64,000 bases of DNA, from NCBI RefSeq assembly GCF_040270295.1, contig NZ_JBELOE010000236.1; one strand, 5' to 3'. This DNA is from Catenovulum sediminis (lineage in GTDB: Bacteria > Pseudomonadota > Gammaproteobacteria > Enterobacterales > Alteromonadaceae). The translations under genes were made by a program, and so were the position numbers. Below the pieces are notes generated by a model. That model was not told where the DNA came from and ran no database searches. It worked only from the letters and a program-made list of their open reading frames with translations. Positions 26,723 to 34,489 of the stretch are shown here, piece after piece (the first letter of the stretch is position 1; each line of letters starts with the position of its first letter).

Positions 26723-27327
26723 GCGACTCGTTAAACTTAAAACGGCGTTCGCTTTTACAAGGTTTAGGAGCTGTGCTTGGCACAGCTGCTGCCTGTAATT
26801 TGCTTGGCGGAAACGCCATCGCTATTGCAAATGCTTATACACCAAAACCAAACAGTCACAAGTTAGCTGGCGAAGTTTTTTCGCAACCACAGATGCAGAT
26901 GTTGCGGGATATTTGTGCACATGTGATCCCGAAAACCGATACGCCAGGTGCAGTTGATGTGGATTGTCATGGTTTCGTTGATCATCAACTCAAACATGTG
27001 CATGAGCAAAGTGCACAATCGTCTGCGACTGCAATCTTGGATAAAATAAATCAAGTTTGCCGAACCCGATTTAGCAAAGGTTTTATTGAGCTAAACGATG
27101 CGCAACAATTGGATATATTACAACAAGTTGAGGCTCTTCAGGGATCTTTTTCTAAGCAGGATGAAACCGGTTTTAAACTAGTTAAATCCTTGATTGTTTT
27201 TGGCTACTACACATCACAATCTGGGGCAATGCAAGAGCTGCGTTATTTGCCGGTGCCAGGTGGTTTTAGAGGCTCGGTGCCATATAAAGATGTGGGCACT
27301 GCTTGGAGTTCTAAAGCGTATTATTAA
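26719..27327 (+). CDS. Gluconate 2-dehydrogenase subunit 3 family protein, Tat-exported
   Basis: The 202-residue protein begins with a Tat-type leader: LKRRSLLQGLGA carries the twin arginine, followed by a hydrophobic stretch and a cysteine-containing AAACNLLGG. The mature part matches the small subunit of membrane FAD dehydrogenases (LRDICAHVIPKTDTPGA, FVDHQLKHV, GYYTSQSGAMQELRY). This family forms a complex with a GMC flavoprotein and carries its export signal. The flavoprotein follows directly. It overlaps the permease gene by four bases. Confidence 0.88.
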   Translation: MSDSLNLKRRSLLQGLGAVLGTAAACNLLGGNAIAIANAYTPKPNSHKLAGEVFSQPQMQMLRDICAHVIPKTDTPGAVDVDCHGFVDHQLKHVHEQSAQSSATAILDKINQVCRTRFSKGFIELNDAQQLDILQQVEALQGSFSKQDETGFKLVKSLIVFGYYTSQSGAMQELRYLPVPGGFRGSVPYKDVGTAWSSKAYY

Positions 27328-27361
27328 GCTTTTCACGATAGATTTTTAACGAGAGCAATGT

Positions 27362-29089
27362 ATGAAAAAAGAAACTTACATTAACGAATCTAACGAAGTA
27401 TATGATGCAATCGTTATTGGTTCTGGTATTACCGGTGGTTGGGCTGCAAAAGAGCTGACCGAGCGTGGTTTTAAAACATTAATGATTGAACGAGGGCGGG
27501 TGGTTGAGCACCGAAAAGACTATATTGCTGAAGGAAAAGGCCCTTGGGAGTTTCCACACAGAACTAAAGTTAATAACCTACTGGTGGAAGAACAATACAA
27601 AATACAAAGCCAATGTTATGCCTTTCATGATGGTACTAAACATTTTTTTGGCAATGATAGGGATTTACCCTATAGCACAGAAGAAGGCACCGATTTTAGC
27701 TGGATCCGGGCGAATCAGTTGGGCGGGAAATCATTGCTGTGGCATCGTCAGTCTTACCGATTAAGTGATTATGATTTTAGTGCGAACTTAAAAGATGGCA
27801 TTGGTAATGATTGGCCGATCCGCTATAAAGATTTAGCGCCTTGGTATGATTATGTCGAAAAATTTGTCGGTATTAGTGGCAATTATGACAATTTACCTCA
27901 GCTACCAAACAGCCAGTTTCAACCGCCATTTGAAATGACAAAACCGGAACAAGACTTTGTAAAAACCATGGCCGAAGTGTATCCAGATCGTCCGGCTATA
28001 ATGGGACGTTGTGCACACCTTACCGCGCCGCAAAAAATTCAGGTTGAGCTTGGAAGAATGAAATGTATGGCACGTAATGAATGCCAAAAAGGCTGCTCAT
28101 TTGGCGCATACTTTTCAACACAAAGTGCAACCTTACCGGCTGCAGCGCGTACTGGCAATTTATACATAGCGCCGAACAGTGTCGTCGAAAGCCTTATTTA
28201 CGATGAAAAAACCAACAAGGTTAAAGGCGTGAATGTGGTTGATAACGACACACTCAAAACACGTGAATATTACGGCAAAATTGTATTTTTGTGCGCGTCG
28301 ACACTAGCCAGTACGCAGATAATGTTGAACTCCAAATCTCGTAAATTTCCAAATGGTATTGCAAATAGCTCAGGCGTATTGGGTCATTATTTAATGGATC
28401 ATAATTATAACGCGAGAGCTTACGCAGAGATTGATGGTTATGAAGACGAGTATTACATGGGGCGTCGGCCAACCGGAATTTATATTCCAAATTTCCGCTA
28501 TGAGCCTAAACGTTATCACAAAGACTATAAACGTGGTTATGCCTTATCAGGCGGTGCAGGCCGCAGTGACTGGAAAGGGATGGCAAAAAGCAACGGATTT
28601 GGGGTTGATTTCAAAAATAAGCTGAAACACCCGGGGAAATGGGGCATGTCGTTGGGCGCTCAGGGCGAGATGCTGCCAAATAGAGAAAATCAAATGACAT
28701 TGCATAACAGTAAAAAGGATAAGTGGGGGATACCGCAAATACACTTTAATTGTAAGTGGTCAGAAAATGAAAAGCGCATGATGGAAGATGCCGCACAAAC
28801 TGCCGCACAAATGTTAGAAAAAGCAGGTTATAAGAATGTACAAAGTTCTTTCTCAGAGCGCCCGCCAGGGATTGCCATTCATGAAGTGGGTACGGCGAGA
28901 ATGGGACGCGATGCAAAAGAGTCTGTGCTGAACGGTTACAACCAGTGCCATGATATCGATAATTTGTTTGTCACCGATGGTTCTGCTTTTTGTTCATCAG
29001 CCGTAGTTAATCCGTCTTTAACCTTTATGGCGTTGACAGCCAGAGCGGTTGATTATGCAGTGAAAGAAGTTAAAGCCGGACGTTTATAA
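27362..29089 (+). CDS. GMC family FAD-dependent sugar dehydrogenase, large subunit
   Basis: The 575-residue flavoprotein has the FAD-binding motif AIVIGSGITGGWAAKEL, the GMC contact region LGGKSLLWHRQS, and the C-terminal active-site region IAIHEVGTARMG and VVNPSLTFMALTARA. HEVGTARMG holds the usual catalytic histidine, and the second site (SSAVVNPSL) has the paired Asn. A cysteine-rich stretch (KCMARNECQKGCSFGA) is also typical of this subfamily. It has no signal peptide of its own, so export as a complex with the Tat-carrying subunit is expected. It resembles glucoside 3-dehydrogenases; no cytochrome c subunit is encoded nearby. Confidence 0.88.
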   Translation: MKKETYINESNEVYDAIVIGSGITGGWAAKELTERGFKTLMIERGRVVEHRKDYIAEGKGPWEFPHRTKVNNLLVEEQYKIQSQCYAFHDGTKHFFGNDRDLPYSTEEGTDFSWIRANQLGGKSLLWHRQSYRLSDYDFSANLKDGIGNDWPIRYKDLAPWYDYVEKFVGISGNYDNLPQLPNSQFQPPFEMTKPEQDFVKTMAEVYPDRPAIMGRCAHLTAPQKIQVELGRMKCMARNECQKGCSFGAYFSTQSATLPAAARTGNLYIAPNSVVESLIYDEKTNKVKGVNVVDNDTLKTREYYGKIVFLCASTLASTQIMLNSKSRKFPNGIANSSGVLGHYLMDHNYNARAYAEIDGYEDEYYMGRRPTGIYIPNFRYEPKRYHKDYKRGYALSGGAGRSDWKGMAKSNGFGVDFKNKLKHPGKWGMSLGAQGEMLPNRENQMTLHNSKKDKWGIPQIHFNCKWSENEKRMMEDAAQTAAQMLEKAGYKNVQSSFSERPPGIAIHEVGTARMGRDAKESVLNGYNQCHDIDNLFVTDGSAFCSSAVVNPSLTFMALTARAVDYAVKEVKAGRL

Positions 29090-29162
29090 ACGCTTAATCA
29101 ATACAAGTAATAATAAATTACACAATACGCAAAATATAAAACGAAAAGAGAAACTTACTACT

Positions 29163-30032
29163 ATGAAAATGTTTAATAATATTGGCTTGGTTGCCTTAAT
29201 TTCAGCCAGTTTAGTGATGCTAGGCTGCACAACAAAACAACAGAATACGAGCGAGGAAAAAATGCCAAAGATCAGTGTTCAGTTATGGTCTGTCAAAGAT
29301 CAGGTTTCAGCAGACTTTAAAGGGACGTTAAAAACACTGAAAAATATGGGATTTGAAGGCGTTGAATTTGCGAGGAATTTTGGACCTTATGAGCAGGATC
29401 CGAAGGGGTTGAAAGCCTTTCTAGACGAAATTGGACTAGTTGCCAGTGGTGCACATGTTCCGTTTGAAGCATTAAATGAACAGAATTTTACTCGGACTGT
29501 CGCATTTTACAAAACAATAGAATGTCCGATGTTGATCATCCCATACGACGAGCGCGCCTTTAGTGATGATGGCATTGTTTGGGTAACAGAAGAATTAACC
29601 CGTTTATCAAACAAGCTAGCTGAACATGATATCAAGGTGGGTTATCACAACCATGCGCAAGAGTTTAACCAGTATCAAGATTCAACTTATTGGGACTATT
29701 TAGCGCAAAATACCCCTAAATCGGTTGTCTTGCAGCAAGATGTGGGTTGGACGACCTATGCAGGATTAGATCCGGTAGAATATGTTAACAAATATCCTGG
29801 GCGTACATTGACAACACACTTTAAAGTGCGATTACCTGAAGGTACGCAAGGCAAATTACCCATTATTGGTCAAGATACCATTGATTGGTCTGCGTTAATT
29901 GAAGCTAACGTAAAAGCAGGTGGCACCTTATGGTTTGTCGTCGAACAAGAAGAGTACCCAAATAATATGACGCCTCTTGAAGCAGTTCAGGCTTCTAAAA
30001 TGGGTTTAGATAAGTACTTAACAAATTTTTAA
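29163..30032 (+). CDS. Sugar phosphate isomerase/epimerase-like TIM-barrel lipoprotein
   Basis: The 289-residue protein has a signal peptide ending in the lipobox VMLGC, so it is probably anchored in the cell envelope. The mature part is a xylose-isomerase-like barrel with ISVQLWSVKDQV, MGFEGVEFA, VGYHNHAQEF, VLQQDVGWTTYAG, TTHFKVRLPEG and WFVVEQEEYP, with likely metal ligands among these Glu, His and Asp residues. Placed after the exported GMC dehydrogenase, it probably acts on the oxidised sugar outside the cytosol, for example as a 3-keto-glycoside hydrolase/lyase or epimerase. The reaction is inferred. Confidence 0.87.
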   Translation: MKMFNNIGLVALISASLVMLGCTTKQQNTSEEKMPKISVQLWSVKDQVSADFKGTLKTLKNMGFEGVEFARNFGPYEQDPKGLKAFLDEIGLVASGAHVPFEALNEQNFTRTVAFYKTIECPMLIIPYDERAFSDDGIVWVTEELTRLSNKLAEHDIKVGYHNHAQEFNQYQDSTYWDYLAQNTPKSVVLQQDVGWTTYAGLDPVEYVNKYPGRTLTTHFKVRLPEGTQGKLPIIGQDTIDWSALIEANVKAGGTLWFVVEQEEYPNNMTPLEAVQASKMGLDKYLTNF

Positions 30033-30077
30033 TATATACTCCTTGTGACAACCATTAAGTTGTCATTGAATATAAAC

Positions 30078-30108
30078 AAAAGCAAGCTAGATATGTCGGC
30101 TTGCTTTT
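30078..30108 (+). terminator. Terminator closing the keto-sugar operon
   Basis: AAAAGCAAGC / GCTTGCTTTT with an 11-base loop, followed by GATTTT. It ends 20 bases before the esterase start, so the esterase may be read from leak-through or its own promoter. Confidence 0.7.
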
Positions 30109-30127
30109 GATTTTATCGGAGTTAAAA

Positions 30128-31765
30128 ATGTCACGTGTTATTCAGAGTTATCTATCTTTTTCCCCAGTAAAATTTATTTTCCTACTTTCTGGTTTTTTAT
30201 TCGTAACAACATTGAGCTATAGCAATTCGCTGCACGCCAACGCAAACGAAAACGCGATTCAAATGAAGATGCCCAGCGGGATAGTTGAAGGTGTAGAAGA
30301 CTTACAAGCTCAACTATATATCTTTAAAGGTGTACCTTATGCACAGCCGCCCTTGGGAGGTCTTAGGTGGAAAGCGCCAGTTAAATTAGCGAGTTGGACG
30401 GGCATAAAAAAGACAACTCAGTTTGCTCCGCGTTGCATGCAACTGCCAATATTTGACGACATGATGTTTCGCTCTGAAAAGGTAAGTGAAGATTGTTTAT
30501 ACTTAAATATTTGGGCACCCGTCGATGCTACAAAAAAAGCAAGGAAGTTACCCGTGTTGGTGTACTTTCATGGCGGTGGCTTTATTGCAGGATCAGCTGA
30601 TGAAGCGCGTTATGATGGCACGAGTATGGCAAAATTAGGGATGATTGTTGTGACTGTGAATTATCGCTTAGGCGTGTTTGGTTTTTTTGCTCACCCACAA
30701 TTAACACAAGAATCCCCTCACAAAGCATCAGGTAATTATGGATTTTTAGATCAAGTCGCAGCATTGCAATGGGTAAAGGATAACATAGAAGCTTTTGGTG
30801 GCGATCCACGGCATATTGTTATTGGTGGAGAGTCTGCAGGTTCAATTTCAGTCAGTGCATTGATGGCATCACCATTAAGTAGAGATCTAATGAAAGCTGC
30901 AATTGGGCAAAGTGGTTCAATGCTTGGATTAGATTTTACCCATAGAACAAGAGAAGAAGGTGAATCAGAAGGAGAGGCGATACAGCAAGTATTAAATTTA
31001 AAAAATATTGCTCAATTGAGAAATATGGATGCACAAAGCTTATTAAAAAAAGTCTCAGATGCGCAATATGTTTGGTTCAGGCCTGTTATAGATGGATATT
31101 TTTTCCCCCAGTCTGCCGAGCATTTATACAACAGTGGCGAGTTTGCCAAAGTACCTTTGTTAACAGGCGTCAATAGCCAGGAAGATAGCTACAAAGCGAT
31201 TTTAGATGAACCTCAATGGCAAAAAAATATTAATAAAAATAATTATATAGCAGCGCTTAAAAAACATTACCCGCAAAATTGGCAAGCCATTTTAAACTTA
31301 TACCCAGCAGAGAAGGCCGAGCAAATTAAAGACGCCGCACAAGATTTGGCCAGCGATCGTTTTTTAAGTTTTAGTACTTGGCTTTGGGCTAAACAGGTGT
31401 CTAGCCATTCTCGCCGACCCGTATATTATTATTTATACGCACGCCCAAGGCCCGCTCCGTCAGTTGAGAGAGGAGCGGTACATTCGGCTGAAATTGAATA
31501 TGCACTCGGTAATCTTGGACTAAACCCGACTTATCAATGGCAAGATGACGACTATCAAACTTCAAAAGTCATGCAAAGCTATTTTGCTAATTTTATAAAA
31601 AAGCTCAGCCCTAATATGGGAAACGGAGTTGATCATAAATTGATGCTGATACCTTGGCCAAACTTTAGTAGAGGCAAGCGGCTTGTGATAAAAGCAAAGC
31701 CAGAGCTTGAATCCTTAGATCAGTATCAAGCACGATATATGCTTTTACAACGTTTAGCCCAGTAG
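30128..31765 (+). CDS. Type-B carboxylesterase/lipase family protein
   Basis: I use the ATG at 30128, with GGAG eight bases upstream; the longer frame starts inside the upstream terminator. The roughly 545-residue product has a signal peptide, FKGVPYAQPPLGGLRWKAP, the oxyanion stretch YFHGGGFIAGSA, and Ser236 in GGESAGS, all typical of carboxylesterase family B; the His region reads GAVHSAEIEYALGNL. It should be a periplasmic or secreted esterase, perhaps removing acyl groups from plant or algal glycans. Substrate not determined. Confidence 0.88.
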   Translation: MSRVIQSYLSFSPVKFIFLLSGFLFVTTLSYSNSLHANANENAIQMKMPSGIVEGVEDLQAQLYIFKGVPYAQPPLGGLRWKAPVKLASWTGIKKTTQFAPRCMQLPIFDDMMFRSEKVSEDCLYLNIWAPVDATKKARKLPVLVYFHGGGFIAGSADEARYDGTSMAKLGMIVVTVNYRLGVFGFFAHPQLTQESPHKASGNYGFLDQVAALQWVKDNIEAFGGDPRHIVIGGESAGSISVSALMASPLSRDLMKAAIGQSGSMLGLDFTHRTREEGESEGEAIQQVLNLKNIAQLRNMDAQSLLKKVSDAQYVWFRPVIDGYFFPQSAEHLYNSGEFAKVPLLTGVNSQEDSYKAILDEPQWQKNINKNNYIAALKKHYPQNWQAILNLYPAEKAEQIKDAAQDLASDRFLSFSTWLWAKQVSSHSRRPVYYYLYARPRPAPSVERGAVHSAEIEYALGNLGLNPTYQWQDDDYQTSKVMQSYFANFIKKLSPNMGNGVDHKLMLIPWPNFSRGKRLVIKAKPELESLDQYQARYMLLQRLAQ

Positions 31766-31800
31766 TTGATTTAATTTGTAAAATATATGTGTTAATTTGG

Positions 31801-31891
31801 GTAATCGTTTAACTAAATAAATCCATTTAAATCAATGAAATACTGTTTATTTAACTTTTTTTTGGGAAATAATGCTTGTTAAGCGTTTACC
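31801..31891. promoter_or_regulatory. Possible LacI-type operator half-sites upstream of the galactanase
   Basis: GTAATCGTTTAAC at 31801-31813 and GTTAAGCGTTTACC at 31878-31891 are imperfect palindromes centred on CG, resembling LacI-family operators (TnnAAnCGnTTnnA type). No LacI-family gene is in the window, so this is a weak suggestion. Confidence 0.25.
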
Positions 31892-31949
31892 TTTGTGTGT
31901 ATTATTGTGTTGCGTTTATGTTAAATAAAACAACAAGGGTGATATTTTT

Positions 31950-33380
31950 ATGAAAAAATCCAAGCTTATAACGAATACAATTGCTGGACTGCTACTGGCT
32001 GTTACACACTCTCAGGCATTTGGATTTGCTAAAGGGGCTGATGTTGGATGGCTATCTGAAATGGAATATTACGGCACGCAGTTTTACAACGATGCAGGTC
32101 AAGAACAAGACGTTATACAAATCTTAAAAGATCATGGTATGGATTCAATTCGACTGCGCGTTTGGGTAGACCCTGAAGGCGGTTGGAATGGTATTGATGA
32201 TGTGATTAACAAAGCTATCCGTGCAAAAAATGCCGGCATGCGCATTATGATCGATTTTCACTACAGCGACAGTTGGGCAGATCCAGCTAAACAATTTAAA
32301 CCTGCAGCTTGGGAAACCTATGATATTAATGGCTTAATGTCGGCCGTTTGGTGGCATACCTATGATTCATTAAACGCATTAAAAAATGCAGGTATTACCC
32401 CAGAATGGGTGCAGGTGGGTAACGAAACCAACAATGGTATGCTGTGGGATGAAGGTAAAGCAACTAACAGCATGCAAAATTTTGCGTGGCTGGTTAATAG
32501 TGGACATGACGCGGTTAAAGACGTTTTTCCGAATGCAAAAGTCATTGTGCATTTAGCCAATTGTCACGATAGTGCAAATTTTCGATGGATGTTTGATGGT
32601 ATTAACCAATATGGCGCCAAATACGATGTAATAGGGGCTTCTGCCTACCCGACCAATTCAGCGCCAACTGCTTGGCAAACGATTAACAACCAATGTTTAG
32701 ACAATCTGAATGATATGGTGGCGCGTTACAATAAAGATGTGGTGATTACCGAAGTGGGCGCACCCTGGGATCACCCTGAAGCGCCAGAAATTATATCAGA
32801 CATGATCAGTAAAGTTAGACAAGTTAATAATGGTCGAGGTTTGGGGATCTTTTACTGGGAACCACAAGCTTCAAATTGGAATGGCTATACATTGGGGGCA
32901 TGGGATCCTAATACTGGTAAACCTACTGAAACGTTAGATGCATTTTTAGAACAAGCAAACAGTTATCCAACAACGCGTATTCAATCACGCCACAGTAATT
33001 TATGTATTGATGTATACGGCTCAGGTACGGCAAATGGAGCGGATGTGGTGCAGTGGGCATGTCATACTAATGCTAATCAGCAATGGTCTTTTGAGCCGAC
33101 AGGCGATGGATATTTTCAAATTAAAGTCGCTCATAGTGGCTTATGTTTAGATGTTTTTGAACACAGTATGCTAGACGGTGGCAATATCGTGCAGTGGACT
33201 TGTTCTGCTAGTCATAACCAGCATTTTATGAAAGAAGATATGGGGGATGGCTATTATCGGTTGCGCTCAAGACTCAGCGATAAGTGTATTGATGTCAGTG
33301 CTGCTGGAACCAGCAATGGGGATTCAATGATACAGTGGTCGTGTCACAATAATTGGAACCAACAGTGGAGAGATTATTAA
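31950..33380 (+). CDS. GH53 arabinogalactan endo-beta-1,4-galactanase with C-terminal ricin-type lectin domain
   Basis: The 476-residue protein has a signal peptide ending near SQAFG. The GH53 catalytic barrel covers about residues 25-340: it starts with FAKGADVGWLSEMEYYG, the acid/base is Glu159 in VQVGNETNNGMLW, and the nucleophile is Glu268 in VVITEVGAPW. From about residue 345 follows a beta-trefoil (ricin B / CBM13-like) domain of three repeats with QWSF, QHFM and QQWRD elements and paired cysteines. It should cut beta-1,4-galactan or type I arabinogalactan outside the cytoplasm. Single gene, ended by a bidirectional hairpin. Confidence 0.93.
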   Translation: MKKSKLITNTIAGLLLAVTHSQAFGFAKGADVGWLSEMEYYGTQFYNDAGQEQDVIQILKDHGMDSIRLRVWVDPEGGWNGIDDVINKAIRAKNAGMRIMIDFHYSDSWADPAKQFKPAAWETYDINGLMSAVWWHTYDSLNALKNAGITPEWVQVGNETNNGMLWDEGKATNSMQNFAWLVNSGHDAVKDVFPNAKVIVHLANCHDSANFRWMFDGINQYGAKYDVIGASAYPTNSAPTAWQTINNQCLDNLNDMVARYNKDVVITEVGAPWDHPEAPEIISDMISKVRQVNNGRGLGIFYWEPQASNWNGYTLGAWDPNTGKPTETLDAFLEQANSYPTTRIQSRHSNLCIDVYGSGTANGADVVQWACHTNANQQWSFEPTGDGYFQIKVAHSGLCLDVFEHSMLDGGNIVQWTCSASHNQHFMKEDMGDGYYRLRSRLSDKCIDVSAAGTSNGDSMIQWSCHNNWNQQWRDY

Positions 33381-33431
33381 TAGATGCCGTTGAATGCATA
33401 GATTAATTATCAACTAGAGTTAAGGAAATAC

Positions 33432-33459
33432 AGAAAAGCGGCATTTATGCCGGTTTTCT
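33432..33459. terminator. Bidirectional terminator between the galactanase and the HD-GYP gene
   Basis: AGAAAAGCGGCAT / ATGCCGGTTTTCT forms a stem with one mismatch and a two-base tip, with T-runs on both strands. It separates two convergent genes. Confidence 0.8.
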
Positions 33460-33485
33460 TGTTTTAGATATGCGAGCTTTAAAGT

Positions 33486-34487
33486 TTACTCAGTGTCTTC
33501 GCGCCAAGTTTCTTTAACTTCTAATATTTTATCCATTTCGGCCAATAATAAATCGACTAGTTTAGGGTCAAAGTGTTTACCACTTTGTTCAATTAAAAAT
33601 TGAGTCGTTTTTTCAATGCTCCAAGCCTCTTTGTAGGGGCGTTTGCAGGTCAGAGCATCAAAAACATCTGCCAATGCGACGATACGACCTTCAATTGGAA
33701 TATCTTCACCCGCTAAACCATAGGGGTAACCTGTACCATCCCATTTTTCATGATGGGTGAGGGCAACTGATTTAGCTAACTTGAGTAAATCTGAGTTTGC
33801 TTCTCCTAATATAGCCGCGCCAATAATTGGGTGCTGTCGCATCCTTTCCATTTCTTCATCCGTTAAGCGCCCAGGTTTTAATAAAATGCTATCAGGGATC
33901 CCTATTTTTCCAATATCATGCATCGGAGCTGCGTGCATCAATTTATCAGCCTGTTCGGGGGAGAAACCGTATGCCAGTGCGATAATTCGTGCGTAATGGC
34001 TCATGCGAATAACGTGCATGCCTGTTTCATTATCTTTGTATTCTGATGCACGTCCCAGTACTTGAATAATCTGTAGTCGGGTTTGTTTTAACTCGTCAGC
34101 TTGTACCAGTGATAAATGTGTTTTTACTCGCGCCTTCACCAAGGCGGCAGAAATCGGTTTACTAATATAATCGACTGCACCAGCAGCAAATCCTGAAGCC
34201 TCATCTATTTCAGTGGATAAAGCCGACACAAAGATGACAGGAATCGCTCGAGTACTAGTATCGGCTTTTAATTTTTCACAGGCTTCAAGACCAGACATGG
34301 CTGGCATCATAATATCTAGCAAGATCAAATCTGGTTTTTCTGTTTGTGCTAAGCGTATTGCTTCTTCGCCACTTTTGGCAAAGATTAAACGATATTCATT
34401 TTGTAAAACTTGCTTTAAGACTCGTAAATTGGCCGGTTCATCATCAACTACAAGAATTTTCTGTTCGCGAGATGGCATATACGACAT
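33486..34487 (-). CDS. Response regulator with HD-GYP phosphodiesterase domain
   Basis: The 333-residue protein has an N-terminal receiver domain with Asp15/Asp16, the phospho-acceptor Asp58 (LILLDIMMP) and Lys in YISKPIS. An HD-GYP domain follows, with APMHDIGKIGIPD (the HD pair) and THHEKWDGTGYPYGL (the GYP signature). Metal-binding residues look intact, so it probably hydrolyses c-di-GMP when phosphorylated. It starts two bases after the stop of the MHYT hybrid kinase gene and is its likely output partner. Confidence 0.93.
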   Translation of the reverse strand: MSYMPSREQKILVVDDEPANLRVLKQVLQNEYRLIFAKSGEEAIRLAQTEKPDLILLDIMMPAMSGLEACEKLKADTSTRAIPVIFVSALSTEIDEASGFAAGAVDYISKPISAALVKARVKTHLSLVQADELKQTRLQIIQVLGRASEYKDNETGMHVIRMSHYARIIALAYGFSPEQADKLMHAAPMHDIGKIGIPDSILLKPGRLTDEEMERMRQHPIIGAAILGEANSDLLKLAKSVALTHHEKWDGTGYPYGLAGEDIPIEGRIVALADVFDALTCKRPYKEAWSIEKTTQFLIEQSGKHFDPKLVDLLLAEMDKILEVKETWREDTE

Positions 34488-34489
34488 AA

